Source of the DNA: an uncultured Prevotellaceae bacterium
GTDB lineage: Bacteria; Bacteroidota; Bacteroidia; Bacteroidales; Bacteroidaceae
DNA length: 36,088 bases
NCBI GenBank assembly: GCA_902786665.1
Contig: CADADN010000078.1
Span: 1 to 36,088 of the forward strand
Direction of reading: 5' to 3'
A model generated the notes under the pieces. The model ran no database searches. It was not told the DNA's origin and saw only the letters and a program-made list of their open reading frames with translations. The position numbers and the translations under genes were made by a program. The stretch's first letter is position 1; each line of letters begins with the position of its first letter. Shown here one piece after another: positions 16,618 to 23,379 of this stretch.

Positions 16618-19077
16618 ATGAAAGTGATGAATAGACGTCTTGCAAAACAAGGGCTGTTGGCTTTCCTGCTCCTTTTTGCCATGCAGGCGGGAGCGAGGGA
16701 GAGGGTATGTTTCGACAGCGACTGGCTCTTCTGCCTTGCCGACTCCGCGCAGATGGCTTCCGTCAACTACAACGACGCCAAATGGAGAAAACTCGACCTG
16801 CCTCATGATTGGGCAATAGAGGGGGATTTCATGCCTTCCAACCCGTCGGGGGCAGGAGGAGGGGCGCTCCCCGGTGGTGTGGGATGGTATCGCAAGCATT
16901 TCACAGTTGATAAGGCCGACAAGTATTTCATCGAGTTTGATGGCGTCTATATGAACGCCGCCGTATACATCAACGGACACCTTCTCGGAAAAAGACCCTA
17001 TGGATATAGTTCTTTTGAATATGACCTCACTCCTTTTCTCAACTGGGGTGGTGACAACGTGATGGCTGTCAGGGTGGACAATAGCGACCAACCCAATTCC
17101 AGGTGGTACAGCGGATGCGGCATCTACCGCCATGTGTGGCTCACCGCAACGGCCAACCTGCATGTCGCACATTGGGGCGTGCAGGTCAAGACCAAGGTCA
17201 ACGGAGAGGTCACTGTCAATGTGGAAATCGTCGATGAAAACCATTCGGGGGTGAAACCCGTCATCAGGCACACCGTCACAGATGCATCAGGAAAAGTGGT
17301 GGCTACGGCGAAAGGCAACGCCGTCAATGCCAAACTCAAGGTGAGGAAACCCATCCTCTGGTCCGTGGATAATCCTTATGTATACCAGGTGAGAACTGAA
17401 GTCCTTGTCAATGGAAAGACGGTCGACGAATATGTCACCACGACGGGCTTCCGCTCCTTCCTCTTCGACCCGCAGAAAGGCTTTTCACTCAATGGAAAGA
17501 GCATGAAACTCAACGGGGTGTGCGAGCACCACGACCTCGGATGCCTCGGAGCGGCTTTCGTCGAGGATGCCATGCATAGGAAACTGCAGATTCTCAAAAA
17601 CATGGGCGTGAATGCCATCAGATGCTCACACAACCCGCCCGCTCCGCAATTGCTCAACATGTGCGACACCATGGGACTCATCGTCATGGATGAGTCGTTT
17701 GACATGTGGAGAAGGAGGAAGACGCAGAACGACTACGCTAGGTTCTTTGACGAATGGCATGAGAGAGACCTCGCCGACCTCGTCAAGAGAGACCGCAACC
17801 ACCCGTCCATACTCATGTGGAGCATAGGTAACGAGGTGCTGGAGCAATGGTCCTCGGCGGAGGCCGACACCCTGACGCTTGAACAGGCCAACCTCATACT
17901 CAATGCGGGGCACGATGCCTCAACATTGGCAAAGGAGGGGGAACTGAGCGTCAACTCATTGCTCACAAGGCACCTCGCGGAAATCGTAAGGAAATACGAT
18001 GACACGAGACCCATCACGGCTGGATGTAACGAACCTAATCCCAACAACCACCTCTTCAAAAGTGGGGCCATCGACATCATTGGGTTCAACTACCATCACC
18101 AATGGGTGAAGGATGTGCCAAAGAACTTCCCCGGAAAACCTTTCATCTTCAGCGAGAGTGTCTCGGCTCTGCAGACAAGGGGATTCTACATGATGCCCAG
18201 CGACTCCGTCTATGTCGCACCGGTGGAGTGGTGGCTGCCTTATTCCGACCCGTCGATGAAATGCAGCGCTTACGACAACATGCATGCGTCGTGGAGCAGC
18301 ACCCATGAGGAGACATGGGACGTGGTGAAGCACAACGACTTCGTGGGAGGGCAGTTCATCTGGACAGGTTTCGACTACATCGGCGAACCCACGCCTTACT
18401 CCTTCCCGGCTAGAAGCAGCTATTTCGGCATCATCGACCTCGCTGGCTTCCCAAAGGACACCTATTACCTCTATCAGAGCGAATGGACCGACCAACCCGT
18501 GCTGCACCTCTTCCCGCATTGGAACTGGCTGGAGGGGCAGACCATCGATATGTGGTGCTATTACAACCAGGCCGATGAGGTGGAACTCTTCATCAACGGG
18601 AAAAGCCAAGGGGTGAGGAGGAAGGCCGACTCACATCAATACCATGTGATGTGGCGCGTCGTCTTCGAACCAGGGGAGGTGAAGGTCGTGGCAAGGCAGA
18701 ACGGAAAGGAGGTGAGGCAGCAGGTCATACGCACTGCTGGACCGCCACACCACATCAGACTCACCGCTGACAGAAATGTCATGGACGCCGATGGGAAAAG
18801 CCTCGCTTTCGTCACCGTGGAAATCCTCGACAAGGATGGCAACCTCTGTCCCAATGCCGAGAACCAGGTGTTCTTCGACGTCAAGGGCAATGCCTCCATC
18901 GCCGGGGTGGACAACGGATGCCAGACCTCCATGGAACGGTTCAAGGCGGACAACAGAAAGGCGTTCTTCGGGAAATGTCTCGTCGTGCTTAGGGCTGGAA
19001 AACAAACTGGCTCCGTGACTCTCACCGCAAAGGCCGTGGACCTCAAGACCGACAAAATCACACTAAATGTGAAGTGA
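16618..19077 (+). CDS. GH2 beta-galactosidase-like enzyme
   Basis: An 819-residue exported GH2 glycosidase. A signal peptide ends near residue 26 (AGA). It follows the GH2 order: jelly-roll sugar-binding domain (LPHDWAIEGDF at 61-71, GVGWYRKHF), Ig-like domain (about 185-280), and TIM barrel with acid/base Glu406 in WSIGNEV and nucleophile Glu513 in FIFSES. After the barrel come the DUF4982-like region (FPHWNWLEGQTIDMWCYYNQ) and a final Ig-like domain. These features are typical of Bacteroidetes beta-galactosidases acting on plant or host oligosaccharides. It begins 6 bases after the GH31 gene, so the two are co-expressed. With GH31 it would remove galactose capping the xylose of xyloglucan. 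Exact specificity is inferred. Confidence 0.9.
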   Translation: MKVMNRRLAKQGLLAFLLLFAMQAGARERVCFDSDWLFCLADSAQMASVNYNDAKWRKLDLPHDWAIEGDFMPSNPSGAGGGALPGGVGWYRKHFTVDKADKYFIEFDGVYMNAAVYINGHLLGKRPYGYSSFEYDLTPFLNWGGDNVMAVRVDNSDQPNSRWYSGCGIYRHVWLTATANLHVAHWGVQVKTKVNGEVTVNVEIVDENHSGVKPVIRHTVTDASGKVVATAKGNAVNAKLKVRKPILWSVDNPYVYQVRTEVLVNGKTVDEYVTTTGFRSFLFDPQKGFSLNGKSMKLNGVCEHHDLGCLGAAFVEDAMHRKLQILKNMGVNAIRCSHNPPAPQLLNMCDTMGLIVMDESFDMWRRRKTQNDYARFFDEWHERDLADLVKRDRNHPSILMWSIGNEVLEQWSSAEADTLTLEQANLILNAGHDASTLAKEGELSVNSLLTRHLAEIVRKYDDTRPITAGCNEPNPNNHLFKSGAIDIIGFNYHHQWVKDVPKNFPGKPFIFSESVSALQTRGFYMMPSDSVYVAPVEWWLPYSDPSMKCSAYDNMHASWSSTHEETWDVVKHNDFVGGQFIWTGFDYIGEPTPYSFPARSSYFGIIDLAGFPKDTYYLYQSEWTDQPVLHLFPHWNWLEGQTIDMWCYYNQADEVELFINGKSQGVRRKADSHQYHVMWRVVFEPGEVKVVARQNGKEVRQQVIRTAGPPHHIRLTADRNVMDADGKSLAFVTVEILDKDGNLCPNAENQVFFDVKGNASIAGVDNGCQTSMERFKADNRKAFFGKCLVVLRAGKQTGSVTLTAKAVDLKTDKITLNVK

Positions 19078-19078
19078 C

Positions 19079-19252
19079 GTCCCCTTAACTCCCCTTTAAC
19101 TCCCCAAACAAGCATGCATATGTCCCTTTAACTCCTCTTTAACTCCCCTTTAACTCCCCAAAAAATAGTCATATGTCCCTTTAACTCCCCTTTAACTCCC
19201 CAAACAAGCAGTCATATGTCCCTTTAACTCCTCTTTAACTCCCCTTTAACTA
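19079..19252. repeat. TTTAACTCCCC tandem repeat array (4 units)
   Basis: Four units beginning GTCCCTTTAACTCC at 19079, 19122, 19175 and 19218 (43, 53, 43 and about 34 bases) fill the gap after the GH2 gene. Each unit holds two or three 11-base TTTAACTCCCC steps; units end with CAAACAAGC and a CATATG box. A single further copy lies at 33071-33107. There is no open frame. Confidence 0.85.
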
Positions 19253-19302
19253 CAGATTTTTTATCATTATATATTCATCTTATTTAAAAACAAAAGACAA
19301 AA

Positions 19303-19854
19303 ATGGAAAAATTGAACAAACCTGCCATCTTGGTCGTGGATATGCTCAACGACTTCGTCTATGGCGCTCTTGCTTGCGACCGTGGAAAGGCCATCGTGCC
19401 TGCTACAGCACAACTCCTCGACGCTGCCCGTGAGGCTGGCGTGCCTGTCATCTTCTGCAACGATGCTCACATCAAAGGCATTGACCGCGAACTCAAACTG
19501 TGGGGCGACCACGCCATCGCAGGTACTGAGGGAGCACAGGTGATTCCCGAACTAAAACTCTGTGACAAGGACTATGTCGTGCCAAAGCGTAGGTATAGCG
19601 GATTCTTCCAGACCGACCTCGACATCCTGCTCAAGGAACTCGACGTCAAGACCGTCGTCATGACCGGACTCCACGCTCATATGTGCGTGCGTCACACCTC
19701 CGCCGACGCCTACTGCCTCGGCTATGATGTCGTCGTCGCCAAAGAGGCTACCGACTCTTTCACTGAGGAAGACTACAACATCGGCATCGCCTACCTCAAG
19801 ACTTGCTATGGCGCCGACGCCTACAGCAACGAGGAACTCATCGCCGCTTTCTAA
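19303..19854 (+). CDS. nicotinamidase/isochorismatase-family cysteine hydrolase
   Basis: A 183-residue cytoplasmic hydrolase. The catalytic triad of the family is visible: Asp13 (VVDMLNDF), Lys95 (VPKRRYSGF) and Cys128 (HAHMCVRHT). Asp54, His56 and His70 (CNDAH and WGDHAI) match the metal-binding set of nicotinamidases, so deamidation of nicotinamide to nicotinate in NAD salvage is the most likely reaction; related members act on isochorismate or ureidoacrylate. Length is normal. It is a single-gene unit lying between a tandem repeat array and a strong terminator. Confidence 0.85.
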   Translation: MEKLNKPAILVVDMLNDFVYGALACDRGKAIVPATAQLLDAAREAGVPVIFCNDAHIKGIDRELKLWGDHAIAGTEGAQVIPELKLCDKDYVVPKRRYSGFFQTDLDILLKELDVKTVVMTGLHAHMCVRHTSADAYCLGYDVVVAKEATDSFTEEDYNIGIAYLKTCYGADAYSNEELIAAF

Positions 19855-19880
19855 ACGAAAAGTAATCTTCTCTAAAATTT

Positions 19881-19930
19881 TACTATCCCTAGGGGGCTGG
19901 TTTCCCTAGGGATAGTAGCTTTTCTTTTCT
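19881..19930 (+). terminator. rho-independent terminator
   Basis: Perfect 13-base arms ACTATCCCTAGGG (19882-19894) and CCCTAGGGATAGT (19904-19916), extended by one more pair, are followed by a T-rich run from 19920. It lies 27 bases past the hydrolase stop codon. Confidence 0.9.
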
Positions 19931-19999
19931 CCTATCTTCGCCCAAGGCCTCCTATTCCCTTCTATAGCTTTCCCTAAAATGAAAATATATGCAATTTAT

Positions 20000-20030
20000 T
20001 TTGCACTTCGCTTAATTTGCACTATCTTTT
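20000..20030 (+). promoter_or_regulatory. upstream promoter-like copy (P2) of the aminotransferase gene
   Basis: TTTG (20000-20003), 19 bases, TATCTTTT (20023-20030). It departs from the consensus only in the final base. The stretch AATTTGCACTATCTTT is shared with the downstream promoter, so the two are duplicates 83 bases apart. Confidence 0.55.
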
Positions 20031-20082
20031 CATAAAATAGGCTGCATCTCGGCAATGCAAAGAAAAAAACTTCCTTTTTTAC

Positions 20083-20113
20083 TTTGCATTGCCCTCAATT
20101 TGCACTATCTTTG
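20083..20113 (+). promoter_or_regulatory. promoter (P1) of the aminotransferase operon
   Basis: TTTG (20083-20086), 19 bases, TATCTTTG (20106-20113): a perfect Bacteroidetes promoter. The predicted leader to the ATG at 20134 is about 14 bases. Confidence 0.88.
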
Positions 20114-20133
20114 CAGACTAAATCAATACTTTT

Positions 20134-21176
20134 ATGGAAAAGAAGATGAATTATCTCGATAGAAACGAATTCAATTTCGAACCTAGTCAGAAAGTGGTGG
20201 AGGCCATCCGCCAGTTCGATCCCAAGGATCTTTGCTTTTATACGCGCATCTATGACCAAGGTAAAAAGAGTGTCATTTCCGTAAGACTCAGTGAGATTTA
20301 CGGAGTGCCAGAGGAACAGGTGCTCTTGGGATACGGTGGAGAGGACATCTTGAAAAATGCCGTCCATTATTACTTGATGAAGGATGACAACAAGACCATC
20401 CTCATCCCGCAATTCTCATGGTGGTATTACAACAAGGTGGCAAGTGAATGCAGGGGATCTTTTGAAATGTATCCTTTGCATGAGATGGACGACACCTTCG
20501 CTTATGACGTCGATGAAGTCATCGAATACACCAACCGCATACATCCCAAGATGCTCCTATTGGCATCACCCAACAACCCTACGGGAAACAGCCTGACACC
20601 TGAGGAAATCAGGAAAATCATGCAGAACATCCCCAACGATACCATGGTGCTCATCGATGAGGCGTATGCTAGTTTCATCACTAGCGACACCGACTATATC
20701 GCACCGTTGGTCAACGAATACAGAAACCTCATCATCTCACGCACCTTGTCGAAATTCTATGGCCTGCCGGGACTCCGTTGCGGCTTCGGTTTCATAGGAA
20801 AAGGACATGAGCATTTTGTCAGCTACATCAACAAGTACCTGGGATACAACCGATTCTCAGAGGCTGTCGCCCTCGCTGCCCTCGAAAGCGACGATCATTA
20901 TCGCAAGGTGGCCGACGATATGGAATGGGGAAGGCAACTCTATAAGAAAGCCTTGGAGGGAAAACCTGGATTCAAGGTCTATAAGTCAGTGGCCAACTTC
21001 ATCCTCATCAAATATCCCGTTGACATCAAGGACCAACTCAAGGAGGCCTTGACGAACCAGGATTATAAAATCAAGTTCATGAATGACCCGGGACTTGAGG
21101 AATGTCTTCGCATCACCTTGGGACGCAAGGAACAGACGCAGACCGTCGTGGACACCATCTTAAGCATCGTGGAAAA
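20134..21176 (+). CDS. PLP-dependent aminotransferase, HisC-like (coding end 21180)
   Basis: A 348-residue class I/II (fold type I) aminotransferase; its stop codon is at 21178-21180. Landmarks are SPNNPTG (Asn148) and DEAY (Asp175), which contact the cofactor, and the Schiff-base lysine Lys207 in SRTLSKFYGLPGLRCGF. It resembles histidinol-phosphate aminotransferases, but no other histidine gene is near. Its stop overlaps the start of a nucleotidyltransferase gene, so the two work together. In phosphonate or amino-alcohol pathways an aminotransferase paired with a cytidylyltransferase makes and activates an amino headgroup (for example 2-aminoethylphosphonate); this reading is inference and neither PEP mutase nor phosphonopyruvate decarboxylase is in the window. 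Confidence 0.85.
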
Positions 21177-21914
21177 ATGATCGGGGTCATCCTTGCTGCA
21201 GGAATGGCGAAACGCCTGAGGCCACTCACAGACACCAAACCAAAATGCCTTCTTGAGGTGGCGGGAAAAACTCTCCTGCAACGCACTGTGGAGGCCATGA
21301 TGATGGCGGGCGTCAACGAGTTCGTCATCGTCACGGGGTATCGCGAGGTGATGATAAGAGAGTTCCTTACTGATTTCGCCAACAAATCCGGAAAGGTGCA
21401 TTTCACTTTCTTGAACAACGCTGACTACGAGAACAACAACAACATCTACTCGCTTTGGATGGCGGGACAAGTGGTCAGGGGGAAGGAATTCCTGCTCATG
21501 GACAGCGACATCCTCTGCGACCCCAAGGCCGTGGTGGAGGTGGCGCGGCAGAATGAGTCCGCGCTCGCCCTCAACCGGCACGAACTGGGGGAGGAGGAGA
21601 TGAAAGTCGTGGTGGATGACAATGACCGCATCACCGAAATCAGCAAGACTTGTCGCGTGGAGGATGCCATAGGTGAGTCGGTGGGCATTGAGAAGGTGAC
21701 GGTGGAGTATGGCAACGCTCTCTTCGAAGAACTCGACAAGATGATTCTCCAAGAGGGGCTCGTCGATATCTTCTATGAACGGGCCTTCGAGCGACTCATC
21801 CCCCAAGGGCATTCCTTCAAGGTGGTGGACACCACACATTGGTTCTCCTATGAACTGGACACCCCGGAAGACTTCCACCGCGCATCGGAACTCATGCCGA
21901 TGGAGCTGCGATGA
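21177..21914 (+). CDS. LicC-like (phospho-headgroup) cytidylyltransferase
   Basis: A 245-residue nucleotidyltransferase with the signature ILAAGMAKRLRPLTDTKPK at residues 5-23, where the Gly-rich loop and Lys bind the nucleotide. The next segment, CLLEVAGKTLLQRTVEAM, and MDSDIL (metal-binding Asp) are typical of the sugar-nucleotide and LicC/PntC group. ATG 21177 overlaps the upstream stop in an ATGA, which fixes the start; a longer frame upstream is read-through. LicC makes CDP-choline; related enzymes make CDP-ethanolamine or CMP-aminoethylphosphonate. The two LicD enzymes 9 kb upstream would be natural users of the product. Which headgroup is used cannot be told from sequence. Confidence 0.8.
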   Translation: MIGVILAAGMAKRLRPLTDTKPKCLLEVAGKTLLQRTVEAMMMAGVNEFVIVTGYREVMIREFLTDFANKSGKVHFTFLNNADYENNNNIYSLWMAGQVVRGKEFLLMDSDILCDPKAVVEVARQNESALALNRHELGEEEMKVVVDDNDRITEISKTCRVEDAIGESVGIEKVTVEYGNALFEELDKMILQEGLVDIFYERAFERLIPQGHSFKVVDTTHWFSYELDTPEDFHRASELMPMELR

Positions 21915-21922
21915 AATAGAAT

Positions 21923-22320
21923 TTCCAAGAAGTCATAGGGGCGGGGCTGTGGAGACGATAATGGTGGAAGTCGACAGGGTGTCGAGGGGTAAGTACGTGG
22001 TCTTCTCCGTAGACAACGACTCCATGGATGACGGCACACGCACGTCCTTCGAGGCTGGCGACAAAATCTATGTGCGAGAACTCGACCGCTCCGACTGGAT
22101 GCCGCGCCTCAGATACGAGACGTGGCCCTATTGGGTTGTCGCCTTCGGCAACTGCATTCGCCTGAAGCAAATCATCGCACAGGATGAAAAAGGCAACATC
22201 ACCCTTCATTCGCTCAACCCCTCGCCCGAGTTCACCGACTTCACTCTCCAGCTCGACGAAGTCTCCCACCTCTACAACGTCATACGGAAAATCCCGAAGA
22301 CAATCGACTTCGGCAAATAA
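21923..22320 (+). pseudogene. truncated S24/LexA-type repressor C-terminal domain
   Basis: From ATG 21961, 119 residues match the S24 peptidase (LexA/CI-like) fold: catalytic Ser21 in VDNDSMDDG, a strand EAGDKIYVREL, and general-base Lys69 in CIRLKQII, followed by the closing GNITLHSLNPSPEF. The DNA-binding domain is missing. Just upstream, bases 21923-21946 encode FQEVIGAG in another frame, and joining it to AVETIMVEV by restoring one G at the GGGG run (21943-21946) gives the natural linker before the catalytic domain; further upstream the frame is closed by a TAG. It is therefore the decayed end of a phage- or element-type repressor. The ATG-started 119-residue part might still be expressed. 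Confidence 0.6.
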
Positions 22321-22364
22321 TCACGCGCATGCGTACATAATATTAACTATAAACAACAAACAAC

Positions 22365-22790
22365 ATGAGAAGATTGGCAATATTATTCGCGCTGATGCTG
22401 TTTTGGATGACTGCGAGCGCACAGGCGGAAAATTCGGATATAAAGATTCTAAACCTCAACCGCTCATTCTCTGTAGGAGGGAAGGCAATCGCCTGCCAGC
22501 AAAAGAACAAGAAATTAGGACCAGAAGACTACGCCAACCTCACTTGGACACTCGAAAACAAGCATCTGGACGGGATGAACTTCATCACTTTGGATGTGAG
22601 GGACGCAAGCGATGGCACAATCTATGCTTACAAGACATGGTATAATGGAGAACTTATAAAGATGGTGGTGAGAGGCGGCAAACCAATGGGCTACATGGTG
22701 TACGATGATATGTTTATCCACCTTCGTATTATTTTAGGAGAAAAGGACGACGATGTCATCTTCTTATACTCAGAATTATTACCAAAGTGA
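22365..22790 (+). CDS. hypothetical secreted protein
   Basis: A 141-residue protein with a clear signal peptide (RRLAILFALMLFWMTASAQA, cleavage after about residue 21). The mature part is a mix of short strands (NLTWTLENKHL, FITLDVRDASDGTIYAYKTW) with no motif I recognise. It has only one Cys. It lies between the S24 relic and the tRNA-derived attachment scar, so it may be cargo of a former integrated element. Confidence 0.65.
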   Translation: MRRLAILFALMLFWMTASAQAENSDIKILNLNRSFSVGGKAIACQQKNKKLGPEDYANLTWTLENKHLDGMNFITLDVRDASDGTIYAYKTWYNGELIKMVVRGGKPMGYMVYDDMFIHLRIILGEKDDDVIFLYSELLPK

Positions 22791-22812
22791 TTTAACCGAC
22801 AAAAACGAATTC

Positions 22813-22832
22813 TGTGCGCATATCGTGCGCAA
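22813..22832. repeat. 20-bp direct repeat, copy 1 (GCGCATATCGTGCGC)
   Basis: An exact 20-base copy of 23056-23075. A near-inverted version (GCGCACACGATAACGTGCAC) follows at 22840-22859. The two direct copies bracket the tRNA fragment and sit just before the truncated integrase. They may be integrase arm sites or operators. Confidence 0.7.
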
Positions 22833-22891
22833 CAAAAACGCGCACACGATAACGTGCACGCCCTCAACTCCTTACAACACCCATAGATTCC

Positions 22892-22933
22892 CTTCTAAGC
22901 AGTAGGTCTTGGGTTCGAGCCCCAACGGAATCA
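22892..22933 (+). other. 3' fragment of tRNA-Arg(UCU): attachment-site relic
   Basis: The 42 bases reproduce tRNA positions 32-73 exactly in layout: anticodon loop CTTCTAA with anticodon TCT (22894-22896), 3' anticodon strand GCAGT, five-base variable loop, T stem TTGGG/CCCAA with loop TTCGAGC (22909-22925), acceptor strand CGGAATC and discriminator A. The D arm and the rest of the 5' half are absent; the only hint is a GATTCC just upstream. Integrative elements often recombine from the anticodon loop to the 3' end, and a truncated integrase starts 153 bases downstream, so this is best read as an att copy left by an integrated element. Confidence 0.75.
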
Positions 22934-23055
22934 CAGAAAGGCAAGGGGTAGAGAATCAACAAGATAGAAGAAAGATTCCACTCCCTGCCTTTTCTTTTTA
23001 GGCAGCATCTAGGGCCCATTTTAGGGCAAAATATCAACTTTATTACACATATTTT

Positions 23056-23075
23056 TGTGCGCATATCGTGCGCAA
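23056..23075. repeat. 20-bp direct repeat, copy 2
   Basis: The second exact copy of 22813-22832, ending 11 bases before the integrase start codon. Its position suits an operator or a recombinase arm-binding site. Confidence 0.7.
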
Positions 23076-23086
23076 ATAAGAGCAAG

Positions 23087-23314
23087 ATGAAAGACATAAC
23101 CACATATGTACAAAAGAGAGACGGGAAGGTGTTTCTTCTGGTCAACTACAAAGGCGAACGCTTCAAGATGGCAACAACCATCACCTCCACCGTCAAGTTC
23201 GTGGGCACCGACGTGCCGAAGACCGTAACAGGCTACAAAGCCAAGTCCGCGATGCTGCGAAGATGGTACACCGAAATTGAGGAGTACATGGCGACCAGAC
23301 TTTTGTCCCTATGA
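23087..23314 (+). pseudogene. truncated tyrosine recombinase N-terminus
   Basis: A 75-residue protein starting MKDITTYVQKRDGKVFLLV that resembles the N-terminal arm-binding and SAM-like part of phage and Bacteroidetes integrases (short strands followed by a helix with YKAKSAMLRRWYTEIEEYM). The catalytic C-terminal domain with the Arg-His-Arg-Tyr residues is missing: the frame stops at 23314 and a terminator and an oppositely oriented pectate lyase gene follow at once. Together with the tRNA-Arg fragment just upstream this is the relic of an integrated element. The fold assignment is by eye and therefore tentative. Confidence 0.5.
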
Positions 23315-23320
23315 TATTAT

Positions 23321-23363
23321 CAAAAACAGGCGGATTTTGCATTTTGCTATCCGCCTGTTTTTG
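23321..23363. terminator. bidirectional terminator between int relic and pectate lyase
   Basis: Perfect 15-base arms (23321-23335 and 23349-23363) beginning CAAAAACAGGCGGAT are separated by 13 bases. A and T tracts at the outer ends allow termination in both directions. It serves the convergent pair of genes. Confidence 0.85.
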
Positions 23364-23379
23364 ATTGTTGCTAGTATCC

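Noticed and set aside
19079-19252. CRISPR array
   Set aside because: Repeats are adjacent, imperfect and without unique spacers, and no cas gene is nearby; it is an ordinary tandem repeat.
22864-23145. Minus-strand ORF of 93 codons containing GARTQDLLLRRE
   Set aside because: This peptide is the well-known false translation of the antisense strand of a tRNA T arm and acceptor; the DNA is the tRNA-Arg fragment.
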